Of a stretch of DNA of 64,000 nt, positions 43,242 to 51,620 are shown piece by piece. A program made the translations under genes and the position numbers. The notes below the pieces were generated by a model that had not been told where the DNA came from, searched no databases, and saw only the letters and a program-made list of their open reading frames with translations. Each line of letters opens with the position of its first letter. Within the stretch, counting starts at the first letter, position 1. Source of the stretch: Clostridium_AW sp040797845 (GTDB taxonomy: Bacteria > Bacillota > Clostridia > Clostridiales > Clostridiaceae); the NCBI GenBank assembly GCA_040797845.1, contig JBFNFA010000002.1, positions 1-64,000 on the forward strand, in the 5' to 3' direction.

Positions 43242-45101
43242 TTAGTTTGATACTACTTCAAGTACTAATAACACCGGCTTGCCATAATGTTTAACTCTAC
43301 CCTTAATATAGTAAGTTTGTGGTGTTCCCATATCAATGAAAGGATTGTCCCAAGTGACATCAACCCAAATGCTTCTATCATCTGATGTAGTTGCTAATAT
43401 TTGATTTGGCAGATAATAATACTCTCCCTGTACTTTTCTTACACGTATTTCTGGAATATCCTTAATTTTCGGAAGAACTATTAATGTCATATAAGCCTTG
43501 TATGGAGAATCTTTCACCGTACCCACAAGTTTTACTATACCTGTTTTACTTGTATCAATACTTCTAGTGTTCCAAGTTACTGGCATGTTTTTATTAGTAA
43601 CTTTATCAAGCACAGTTTTAGGAAGTTTGTAAGGTTCACCTTGGACTATTTCCATTGTTGTATCATCAAATATATTTGAAGGATATCCTCCACCAGTATC
43701 TGTTATCTGTAAAGTTAATTTAACTTTCTTATTGTATCTATCTACAGTACCGTTAAACACATATAAACCTGGAGAATTTTTCTGCTGTGTTCCATAATCC
43801 CAAACTACTGGAAGTTCGGCAGAAGTACCATCGCTCATTGTTGCTAGTACTTTCTCTGGTAACACAAAATCATATCTACTATAGGAAGTTTTGTAAACAT
43901 CCGGTATCTTTACGGGTATTGGATTTACAACTAAATTTAATGCTATTCTTCTATAATATCCCTCTATATCACCATAAAAAGTAAATAATCCTGGCTTAGA
44001 AGTATTAACTTTTTTAAGGTTCCAATTAACCTCTACTTCCACCTTCGACCCATCTGACGCCTTAGCGATAAGAGACTTAGGAGGAGTATAATTATCATTT
44101 TGATATATAGTATCATACACATCTGATACATATGAAACTGCCTTAGGTAAATACTTAGCAGCACTCTCTAGGTCATAACCTATAATCGAAGGACCTCCAA
44201 GTATAGTTAAATTATTTACTACTTCAGAGGATAAAAATTTGGTAGTAGAGCTAGGTAATGGACTGTCTCCTAATAAAATAAATCCATTATCTAAAGCTGC
44301 TAATGTAGATCCAGCCAAAGCATCAGCATAGGATCTACCTGAAGCTAAAAATAAGTTGTCCATATTCATTTCATTTCTAAAGTAATTTATAATATCAATG
44401 TTTCTTTGATATTTGTCTCCACTACCAATTCTCTTAGCATTAGGTATGCTATTAAAAACCTTCCTGCTTATAATGTCTTCTCCACCAATTACATATATTT
44501 GTTCTGCTTTCTTGTTGGAATTAATGTAACTCATTACTTTACTGTCTACACTATCTTTCCCCACCATTAAAATTGGCATTTCCTTTATAGCTGCTATAGG
44601 TGCCATAGATACAGCATCTTCAAAATAGCCTCCATTTACGATAGCAATTTGCTTTGGCTTACCAAGCTTTTTAGCTACTTCTAGTGAAGTTTCGTATCTA
44701 TCCTTTCCACCAATTCTAGTAGTTTTAATTCCCATGGCTTTTAAACCATCTTCTACATTCTGAGAAATAACTCCTTTTTGTCCTACTAAAAATACATTTT
44801 TAACTCCCAATCTTTTAAGTTCTACTGATGTATACATATTTAAAGAATTTTTGTTTGTTAAAAGTATAGGAGCATTATACTTTTTAGCTAGTGGAGCAGC
44901 AGATACCGCATCTGGAAAATTCTCTCCAGAAACAACTACGGCATAATTGCTTTTACCTTTCCATCCGGTATTACAAACTTTTGCAGCAGTCTCATACCTA
45001 TCATCTCCATAAATACGAGTAGTTTTTGGAGCAGCTAACACCTTACTACTAATGAGACATAATATTAAGGTCGCTATTACTATAAATCTTCTCTTTGTCA
45101 T
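43242..45101 (-). CDS. Secreted CWB2 protein with Ig-like repeats
   Basis: 619 residues. The signal peptide ends near residue 23 (KVLAAPK). Three CWB2 repeats fill residues about 27-325 (TTRIYGDDRYETAAKVCN, TTRIGGKDRYETSLEVAK, AKRIGSGDKYQRNIDIIN). About four Big_4-like domains follow (PPKSLIAKASDGSKVEVEVN then W, and LPEKVLATMSDGTSAELPVV then W). CWB2 anchors to wall polymers, while the Ig-like units would project. The architecture matches clostridial S-layer-associated proteins and adhesins. AAGGTGATG lies before the ATG. It begins the minus-strand surface-protein block that ends with the SLAP gene. Confidence 0.92.
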   Translation of the reverse strand: MTKRRFIVIATLILCLISSKVLAAPKTTRIYGDDRYETAAKVCNTGWKGKSNYAVVVSGENFPDAVSAAPLAKKYNAPILLTNKNSLNMYTSVELKRLGVKNVFLVGQKGVISQNVEDGLKAMGIKTTRIGGKDRYETSLEVAKKLGKPKQIAIVNGGYFEDAVSMAPIAAIKEMPILMVGKDSVDSKVMSYINSNKKAEQIYVIGGEDIISRKVFNSIPNAKRIGSGDKYQRNIDIINYFRNEMNMDNLFLASGRSYADALAGSTLAALDNGFILLGDSPLPSSTTKFLSSEVVNNLTILGGPSIIGYDLESAAKYLPKAVSYVSDVYDTIYQNDNYTPPKSLIAKASDGSKVEVEVNWNLKKVNTSKPGLFTFYGDIEGYYRRIALNLVVNPIPVKIPDVYKTSYSRYDFVLPEKVLATMSDGTSAELPVVWDYGTQQKNSPGLYVFNGTVDRYNKKVKLTLQITDTGGGYPSNIFDDTTMEIVQGEPYKLPKTVLDKVTNKNMPVTWNTRSIDTSKTGIVKLVGTVKDSPYKAYMTLIVLPKIKDIPEIRVRKVQGEYYYLPNQILATTSDDRSIWVDVTWDNPFIDMGTPQTYYIKGRVKHYGKPVLLVLEVVSN

Positions 45102-45390
45102 TAAACATCACCTTTTGATTATTTTATATTACATTAATTATCGTTTAATAATTTAAAAAATTAATAAATTATTGCTCTTTTTTTGAAATTATAACCTTTT
45201 ATTCTACATTTATAAACCTATTTTAACCTAAATTACCATGTAAGTAAAATTAATCTACAAATTATCTTAATTTTTTATTGATATTATGTTATATTAATTA
45301 TATAATTTAAATTATAATAATATTAAATTTTTTTTAATACTTTTATTTAGACATTATTTTTTTACAATATATAACAAGAGGTGATATTTT
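45102..45390. other. AT-rich divergent promoter region
   Basis: It lies between the CWB2 gene (minus) and the small membrane protein gene (plus). It is extremely AT-rich with long T and A runs; no consensus promoter or riboswitch can be supported. Confidence 0.4.
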
Positions 45391-45510
45391 GTGCAACAAT
45401 TAAGCCCCATTGAAGCAAGAAAGAAACATATAAAAAAATTAACTTGGACATTATCAATTCTTGCAGTAATCTTCGTAGTAGGTATAACAATGTTAATATC
45501 TTATATTTAA
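45391..45510 (+). CDS. Small single-pass membrane protein
   Basis: 39 residues from a GTG start with AGAGGTGAT 6 bases before it. A polar, basic N-terminus (QQLSPIEARKKHIKKL) precedes one membrane helix (TWTLSILAVIFVVGITMLIS). Good ribosome binding site, hairpin terminator one base after the stop and hydrophobic pattern support a real gene. I recognise no family. Confidence 0.65.
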   Translation: MQQLSPIEARKKHIKKLTWTLSILAVIFVVGITMLISYI

Positions 45511-45532
45511 AAGAATCCACAGAAGGGTTCTT
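45511..45532 (+). terminator. Terminator of the small membrane protein gene
   Basis: AAGAATCC/GGGTTCTT (one G-T pair) with a 6-base loop, followed by TTTATTTATTT. Confidence 0.75.
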
Positions 45533-45673
45533 TTTATTTATTTGTTTATTTATGTAGATCAATGGGAATCCAAATCTCTAATTATTTAATATTAAAAGGG
45601 TTTTATGGAATTTCATAGAATAATTTATTCTAGATATACATTTAGAAAGAATACTTTAGAGAGGATGAATTAT

Positions 45674-46537
45674 ATGAGAGTAAAAAAAGCAGTAATACCT
45701 GCAGCAGGCTTAGGAACCAGATTTTTACCTGCTACTAAAGCGCAACCAAAGGAAATGCTTCCTATCGTTGATAAACCAACAATACAGTACATAATTGAAG
45801 AAGCTGTAGCTTCAGGCATTGAGGAAATCCTTATAATCACAGGAAGAAATAAACGCGCTATTGAAGACCATTTTGATAAATCCGTGGAGTTAGAAAAAGA
45901 ATTAGAAGATCATAATAAAGAAGAATTATTGTCCATGGTTAAAGATATATCTAATATGGTTAATATATATTACATAAGACAAAAGGAGCCAAGAGGTTTA
46001 GGCCATGCTATAAGTTGTGCTAAAACCTTCGTTGGTGATGAGCCCTTTGCAGTTATGCTAGGTGATGACATAGTAGACAGTACCACTCCTTGCTTAAAGC
46101 AACTAATCGATTGTTATGACGAATATAAAACTACAATACTTGGAGTGCAAGAAGTTCCTCAAGAAGACGTTTCTAAATACGGAATAGTCAAAGGATTACA
46201 TATAGAAGATAGAGTTCACAAAGTTAAGGATTTAGTTGAAAAGCCAAATATGGAAGAAGCTCCATCCAGCATTGCTATACTTGGGAGATACATAATAACT
46301 CCAAAAATATTTAATATATTAGAAAATACAAAACCAGGTAAAAACGGGGAAATCCAACTTACAGATGCTCTTAAAACTTTAATAAAAGACGAAGCTATGT
46401 ATGCATATATATTTGAAGGCAAAAGATATGATGTAGGAGATAAATTAGGTTTTTTACAAGCTACTGTAGAATTCGCTTTAAAAAGAGAAGATTTAAGAGA
46501 TGGCTTTATGAATTATTTAACTCAAGTCATTAAATAA
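45674..46537 (+). CDS. galU: UTP-glucose-1-phosphate uridylyltransferase
   Basis: 287 residues from the ATG at 45674 (GAGAGG nine bases before it). The frame extends to 45605 but the extra residues are not GalU-like. The nucleotidyltransferase motif PAAGLGTRFLPATKAQPKEM lies at the N-terminus, then LPIVDKPTIQYIIEEAV, IRQKEPRGLGHAI, MLGDDIV and KYGIVKG, and LVEKPNMEEAPS, which fit bacterial GalU of about 290 residues. It makes UDP-glucose from glucose 1-phosphate. PgcA at 51621 supplies that substrate. Confidence 0.96.
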   Translation: MRVKKAVIPAAGLGTRFLPATKAQPKEMLPIVDKPTIQYIIEEAVASGIEEILIITGRNKRAIEDHFDKSVELEKELEDHNKEELLSMVKDISNMVNIYYIRQKEPRGLGHAISCAKTFVGDEPFAVMLGDDIVDSTTPCLKQLIDCYDEYKTTILGVQEVPQEDVSKYGIVKGLHIEDRVHKVKDLVEKPNMEEAPSSIAILGRYIITPKIFNILENTKPGKNGEIQLTDALKTLIKDEAMYAYIFEGKRYDVGDKLGFLQATVEFALKREDLRDGFMNYLTQVIK

Positions 46538-46542
46538 AAATA

Positions 46543-46583
46543 GAGCATACATAAATTTAATTTATACAAATCTATGTATGCTC
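46543..46583 (-). terminator. Terminator between galU and the VanZ-like gene
   Basis: A perfect 11-bp stem GAGCATACATA/TATGTATGCTC with T-tract on the minus strand, between convergent genes. Confidence 0.85.
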
Positions 46584-46597
46584 TCAATATATATTCG

Positions 46598-47044
46598 TTA
46601 ACTTATTTCCTCTTCCTTTAGTCTTATATAATACAATAACAAAGAGAACAACGCTCCACTAGTGTCTATTAACACATCAGTAAATTTCCCACTCCTACCC
46701 GGTACAAAGGTTTGATGATATTCATCACTACAAGCATATAAAAATGAAATACCTAAGGCCAGTTTAAAACTTTTTCTTAATTCATAGTCCTGCTTTAAGG
46801 CATTTATCAGCAATAAATTCAATATAAAATACTCAGTAAAGTGCCCTAGCTTTCTCACTATGAAACTGGTGAATTCTCCAAAAATACTATTCATATTTAT
46901 ACCTATTGAAGTTAATACTTCAATTACAAATCCACTTTTACCATCAGATATATCTGCAGGGTCTGAGGAAAATTTATAGATTACTATCATCCAAGCAATC
47001 ACTAAAAAATATTTTAAAATTTTTTTATAACTTATTTTATTCAT
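46598..47044 (-). CDS. VanZ-like membrane protein 1
   Basis: 148 residues from the ATG at 47044 (GGAG 7 bases before it); an in-frame ATG at 47074 is possible but less well placed. Four membrane helices. Conserved VanZ motifs: FSSDPADISDGKSG, RKLGHFTEYFILNLLLINAL and SDEYHQTFVPGRSGKFTDVL. VanZ-like proteins raise low-level teicoplanin resistance in enterococci, but stand-alone homologues in clostridia have no defined role. A second family member lies at 55886. Confidence 0.88.
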   Translation of the reverse strand: MNKISYKKILKYFLVIAWMIVIYKFSSDPADISDGKSGFVIEVLTSIGINMNSIFGEFTSFIVRKLGHFTEYFILNLLLINALKQDYELRKSFKLALGISFLYACSDEYHQTFVPGRSGKFTDVLIDTSGALFSLLLYYIRLKEEEIS

Positions 47045-47157
47045 TCTATACTCCAATAAATCATCTAATATCATATAAACAAATCCAACTCTTTTAATTA
47101 TATCATATGCAACGTAAAATTCACTTAGTTTAACATATTAATATCATAAATAAAAAA

Positions 47158-47184
47158 ATAGAGTATTTTTTAAATATACTCTAT
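47158..47184 (-). terminator. Terminator of the GGDEF gene
   Basis: ATAGAGTAT/ATACTCTAT with a T-run (TATTTTTTTATTT) on the minus strand, about 38 bases after the stop. Confidence 0.8.
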
Positions 47185-47222
47185 GATCTATAATCTATAA
47201 ATTATGATTTATACCCTATACT

Positions 47223-48143
47223 TTATTCTCTATCATTATTTTCTTTATAATTATCTGTACAAATTCTGTTTCTTCCACTTTTCTTAGCCATATAAAGAGC
47301 TTTGTCTGCACAGTTTATCATATCATCTAAAGACATACTATAATCTTCTTCTATTGAGCATATTCCAAAACTAGCAGTAACCTTTATTTTAATATCTTTA
47401 TAAATAAACTCACTGTTTTCTAACTCTTTTTTTATTTTACTGCATATGGTAAGGGCATCCCTTTCCTCTGAATTTTTTAGTACTAATATAAATTCATCCC
47501 CACCATATCTTCCAACCCAATAGGCCCTTTCCCCTATAGATTCTTTAACTAAATTTCCAAACTTCTTTAATATATGGTCTCCTACAATATGACCGTAATT
47601 ATCATTTATACTTTTAAAATAATCTATATCAATCATAACTATACACACAGGAAAGTTCTTAAAAGAATTATTATTTGCTATAATAGCCAGCTGTTCCATA
47701 ATATATCTTCTATTAAAAGCACCTGTTAGTGAATCTTTTATAGCAGACTGATTTAACTTAAAAATTAGATTGCCTATATTGTGCATAAACTTTTTATCTG
47801 AATGGGTATCAATGCCTTTATCCGTAACATCTTTTATTAATTCCACTATATGTGTGGCATTGCCTATATTTACTGGTGAAGCGGTTACAATAAATATTTT
47901 TCCACCTCTTTCTTCAATCTTCACAAAAGTATCATTCTCAAACATAGCTCTAAGAGAAATGCAATTACTACAACTTTCACCCTTCTCCCAAAATTTATAG
48001 CAGGAATGGTTTAGCAAGTTCATATTATCTTCTTTAGAATTTACATTAATAACCTTCTTTTTTATTGGATCAATTACTCTTATAGCATCGTAAAAATTTT
48101 TAAATACCGAGAGTCTATCTTCAATTTCAGTTAATATATCCAT
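47223..48143 (-). CDS. PAS-GGDEF diguanylate cyclase
   Basis: 306 residues from the ATG at 48143; a GTG at 48164 is an alternative and neither has a strong site. The N-terminal part (about 1-120) is PAS-like with a Cys cluster HSCYKFWEKGESCSNCISLR, which could bind a metal or haem. The GGDEF domain (about 135-305) has LTGAFNRRYI, VIDYFKSINDNYGH-type MIDIDYFKSINDNYGHIVGD, and the intact GRYGGDEFILVL, so it should make cyclic di-GMP. No RxxD inhibitory site lies five residues before GGDEF. The gene is single with its own terminator. Confidence 0.92.
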   Translation of the reverse strand: MDILTEIEDRLSVFKNFYDAIRVIDPIKKKVINVNSKEDNMNLLNHSCYKFWEKGESCSNCISLRAMFENDTFVKIEERGGKIFIVTASPVNIGNATHIVELIKDVTDKGIDTHSDKKFMHNIGNLIFKLNQSAIKDSLTGAFNRRYIMEQLAIIANNNSFKNFPVCIVMIDIDYFKSINDNYGHIVGDHILKKFGNLVKESIGERAYWVGRYGGDEFILVLKNSEERDALTICSKIKKELENSEFIYKDIKIKVTASFGICSIEEDYSMSLDDMINCADKALYMAKKSGRNRICTDNYKENNDRE

Positions 48144-48352
48144 ATATCCACATCCATTTCCCACATTATAAAATATAACTATATTTCATATGTATTATAT
48201 AAATATTTAACAATCTTTACAATTAATATATTAAATCTTTTATAAGTCTCACTTTCATCTTCAGCGAAATGACATCAACTAATTATATTTAAAATATCCA
48301 TATATAAATATAATTGTAGTTTACTTTTATTATATCCATTTTTAAAACAATA

Positions 48353-48394
48353 AAAAAAGATGGATATAAACTCTCTTTACCATCCATCCTTTTT
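48353..48394 (-). terminator. Terminator of the radical SAM gene
   Basis: AAAAAGATGGAT pairs with ATCCATCCTTTT (one mismatch) around a 17-base loop, T-run on the minus strand. Confidence 0.8.
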
Positions 48395-48428
48395 AATTTT
48401 ATGCTATTTTTTTAACTAATTATATTGA

Positions 48429-49808
48429 TTAACCCTTTGACATTTCATAGTTGCCCGTTGAATTAAACTCTTCCTTCCAAGCTTTCTCTGCATAAGGTTT
48501 AAATTCTTCAGCTAGTTTATCTAAATTTTTCTTAAACTCCTCATCATGTATCATCATCTCTGCCCCTTTGTCTGTAGGCTTAGCACCAGTCTTTTTCACT
48601 AAATCTCTTATGGTTTCTGGATTATCAATCATCATACAAGGCAGCAATAAATTATCGTTATACGGTTGCATTTTTCTTAGCTCCTTAAAGAAAGGACCTT
48701 TAAATACATCTAATAAAGGCTTGCCTTTTACATTGTCTGTAGCGAAGTGTGAAAATATACACGGTTCTACATCTCCATGAGAATTTATGTGACAATAATA
48801 TTTTCCTGCAATGCATCCTCCAACATAAGGCGCATCATTAAAAAAATCTATAGCAAAATAAGATTTAGTCGTCCTAATTTTTCTTACCCTTTCTCCTAGC
48901 ATTAGCCTTTGTTCTGGAGTTAACATAAGATTGAAATCTGGCTTATCTCCAACAGGCATGAATATAAAATACCAACTCATCTTCGCACCCTTTTTTATTA
49001 GCATATCTATAAACTCATCTGAAGTTACTGTGTCTACATTATGTCTACCAGTGGCTGAAGATACTCCAAATAAAACTCCTCTTTCTCTTAAAAGATCCAT
49101 TCCATGCATTACTTTTTTAAATACGCCTTTTCCTCTTCTCTCATCGGTTTCTTCTTCAAATCCTTCTAGTGAAAACATAGGTAGAACGTTTCCTAGATCC
49201 CTTATTTTATCTGCTAATTTTTCGTCAAATAAAGTTCCATTAGTGAAAGGAGTAAATATTACATCATTGTATTTCTCATATATATCCAGCATATATTCAT
49301 TGAAGAATGGCTCTCCTCCAAGTATAACAAAGTAATATATTCCAATGTCTCTAGCTTCCTTAACTATCCTATCTACTTCTTCATAAGGTATATCGTCCTC
49401 TTTACTATAACTTGCTGCATAACATCCAGTGCACCTAAGGTTGCATCTCATTGAAGGGCTTAATAATATAACAAAAGGAGTTTTTATATCCTCTTCCTCT
49501 AGTAATTTAGACCTCTTAGGCATTCCGTACCAAACAGCATTGGCAAAAAAATTTGTAAATAGTTTTTTTAGGCAATTCTTATCTGTAGTTTTTAATATGT
49601 TCTGTACATATTCATTCACTGAAGGCATTTCTTTATAGTACTTTTCCACATTATAAACTCTCTTTAAGTTCTCCTCATCCTTTACGGCCCTTTTAATAAT
49701 GTCAAACACCTTGTCAACATTTTTCTCCGGGTCTTTGCTGAGCAATTCTGCACCTTTTTTTACGAGCACATCCTTTGCTGCTTTTTCCATGGATTCCATA
49801 ACTCTCAT
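48429..49808 (-). CDS. Radical SAM/SPASM protein
   Basis: 459 residues; GGGGGG lies before the ATG. An N-terminal helical region (about 100 residues) precedes the radical SAM core with SPSMRCNLRCTGCYAASYSK (three Cys of CxxxCxxC at about residues 119-126), the ILGGEPF motif and later SGATGRH-like SSATGRHN. The C-terminal SPASM-type region shows GGCIAGKYYCHINSHGDVEP followed by C, with enough Cys for one auxiliary cluster. Such enzymes modify peptides or proteins or act on small molecules; no precursor peptide gene is visible beside it. The substrate is unknown. Confidence 0.9.
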   Translation of the reverse strand: MRVMESMEKAAKDVLVKKGAELLSKDPEKNVDKVFDIIKRAVKDEENLKRVYNVEKYYKEMPSVNEYVQNILKTTDKNCLKKLFTNFFANAVWYGMPKRSKLLEEEDIKTPFVILLSPSMRCNLRCTGCYAASYSKEDDIPYEEVDRIVKEARDIGIYYFVILGGEPFFNEYMLDIYEKYNDVIFTPFTNGTLFDEKLADKIRDLGNVLPMFSLEGFEEETDERRGKGVFKKVMHGMDLLRERGVLFGVSSATGRHNVDTVTSDEFIDMLIKKGAKMSWYFIFMPVGDKPDFNLMLTPEQRLMLGERVRKIRTTKSYFAIDFFNDAPYVGGCIAGKYYCHINSHGDVEPCIFSHFATDNVKGKPLLDVFKGPFFKELRKMQPYNDNLLLPCMMIDNPETIRDLVKKTGAKPTDKGAEMMIHDEEFKKNLDKLAEEFKPYAEKAWKEEFNSTGNYEMSKG

Positions 49809-50183
49809 TTATGATTCCCCCCGACATAAAAATGATTTTTAATTGCCCTTCCAATAAGAACTGACTAATCGTCTAGTATTATTATATTCCTGTCATTTCC
49901 AAAAGCAACATATTCCATATACAATTCACAAACTATTCATAATATATACATATTTTTTCAACCGTATATTTTAACTTTAATTTAATAAAACATATACCTC
50001 TCATAATCCATATACTGTCTGCCTGCAAAACAGATAATAAGTTTTATAATTTTATGCAAAATTAAACTTATATTTATAAAATGCAGGTTTTACTTTATAA
50101 ATCCTATGTGATATATTTAAAATAATTTACTTTACATATATATAATGGTAACTATAACATTTCCAATTTTAGGAGGGACATCA
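49809..50183. other. Divergent intergenic region
   Basis: It lies between the radical SAM gene (minus) and the M48 protease gene (plus). AT-rich with poor promoter-like motifs. AAACTTATATTT-like runs near 50066 are ordinary. Nothing else is supportable. Confidence 0.4.
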
Positions 50184-51437
50184 ATGATTGACTTTTTTGA
50201 ATTTCTATTTAACTTGTCATTAGTACAAGTAATATTTATGAACATAGGTATAATATTTATAAATATTTTACTATCATTGTTTATAAGATCAGCTACAAAG
50301 AAAAAATATAAGAAAACTAATTCAGTGGAAGAAACTCTGTATTTTCAACAAATGTTAAGTAAATACCTTCAGTTTATTTCCATTCTTATAACAGCTTTTC
50401 TTTTAACTTTATCTATAATGCCCCATTTAGAATGGATGAGTAATTTAAAGCTATTAGGAGCATTGATTTTTGTATATTTTAATTTGTTTATAATATTGAT
50501 TTTAAACTCACTTATACTACATGATTTAAATAAATCCTTAAGAAAAACTACTTCAACGAAATGGGAAGATATCAAACTCCTTTTAAGAGTTTTAATATTC
50601 TCCGTAATACCTATGATAATAATGTTAGTTATAATAGATACTCAGCCCTTTAAAAACTTAGGCGGCGCTAAGATGCAAAAATATATAAAAATACTAACAC
50701 CAATGATAATCTACATTTTATTATCATTTATAATGCCTCTTTTCACTAAATACATGTTAAAAGGAAAACCTTTTGAAGAAGGGGAACTAAAAGATGACTT
50801 TACAGCCTTCGTAAAAAAATCTGGTGTTAAAAAATTTAAATTATATCTATGGGCTACAAAAGATAACAAACATGCCAATGCTTTAGTTTCTGGACTTTTA
50901 ACCAAAGAAATATTTATGTCAGACTATCTTTTAGAAAATTTCTCAACAGAAGAAGCAAAAGGTATTTTAGCCCATGAAATAGGCCACATAAAAAAATATC
51001 ATTTATGGATAAGAACAGCTCTTATTTTAGGTTTATTTATTTTAGGTCCTGTATTAGGAAATTTAATGGAGCTTTTTGAAGATAATTTTTATGAAATACC
51101 ATTTTGGCTTGGTCTACTTATAATAGCAGTAGTTATGATTGGATATTTAGTATTCTTAAAATACTTCATAAGCAGAACTCAAGAAAGACAAGCAGATGCC
51201 TTTGCTTTAGAAATGGGAGTTGAACCAATTGTATATGCCAGTGCTCTTTATAAGCTTGCAAAACTCAACAATTCCGTAATGAAATTTAATAAATTAGATG
51301 AAAAACTGCAAACCCACCCATCTATAGCTAGAAGGATAAAATATATATTAGAAAAAAACAATTTAAATATAGATGAAGTTATGGATAAGATTATATATGA
51401 CTTTGAAAATCCAATATCTAAAGATGTTAATTGTTAG
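50184..51437 (+). CDS. M48-family membrane zinc metalloprotease
   Basis: 417 residues from the ATG at 50184 (GGAGGGA 5 bases before it). About five membrane helices, four of them before residue 190. The zinc site is GILAHEIGHIKKYH near residue 265 (HExxH) with the third ligand Glu in RTQERQADAFALEMG near 335. Family members include HtpX and CAAX-type proteases that act in membrane protein quality control. It differs from short HtpX in its long N-terminal membrane part. A terminator follows. Confidence 0.9.
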   Translation: MIDFFEFLFNLSLVQVIFMNIGIIFINILLSLFIRSATKKKYKKTNSVEETLYFQQMLSKYLQFISILITAFLLTLSIMPHLEWMSNLKLLGALIFVYFNLFIILILNSLILHDLNKSLRKTTSTKWEDIKLLLRVLIFSVIPMIIMLVIIDTQPFKNLGGAKMQKYIKILTPMIIYILLSFIMPLFTKYMLKGKPFEEGELKDDFTAFVKKSGVKKFKLYLWATKDNKHANALVSGLLTKEIFMSDYLLENFSTEEAKGILAHEIGHIKKYHLWIRTALILGLFILGPVLGNLMELFEDNFYEIPFWLGLLIIAVVMIGYLVFLKYFISRTQERQADAFALEMGVEPIVYASALYKLAKLNNSVMKFNKLDEKLQTHPSIARRIKYILEKNNLNIDEVMDKIIYDFENPISKDVNC

Positions 51438-51495
51438 TCACCATATCAATTAAATAGCATCTATACACAACTTAAATAAAGTTAAACTAAAAGCG

Positions 51496-51543
51496 CAGAG
51501 CATAAAAAGTGTCATACCTCTTTATGCTCTGCTTTTGTGCTTT
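51496..51543 (+). terminator. Terminator of the M48 gene
   Basis: CAGAGCATAAA/TTTATGCTCTG (51496-51506 with 51521-51531) followed by CTTTTGTGCTTTT. Confidence 0.85.
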
Positions 51544-51620
51544 TATAAACATCCTTTGTAAATAGACTTTAATTTATATAGATTTTACCTTTTACTAACA
51601 TTTTGCTAAATATTTATGGT

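Noticed and set aside
45102..45390. Possible riboswitch before the S-layer-like block
   Set aside because: I see no aptamer core for cyclic di-GMP, cyclic di-AMP or other known classes in this AT-rich gap.
45362..45562. 66-codon minus-strand frame
   Set aside because: It is antisense to the well-supported small membrane protein gene with its own terminator.
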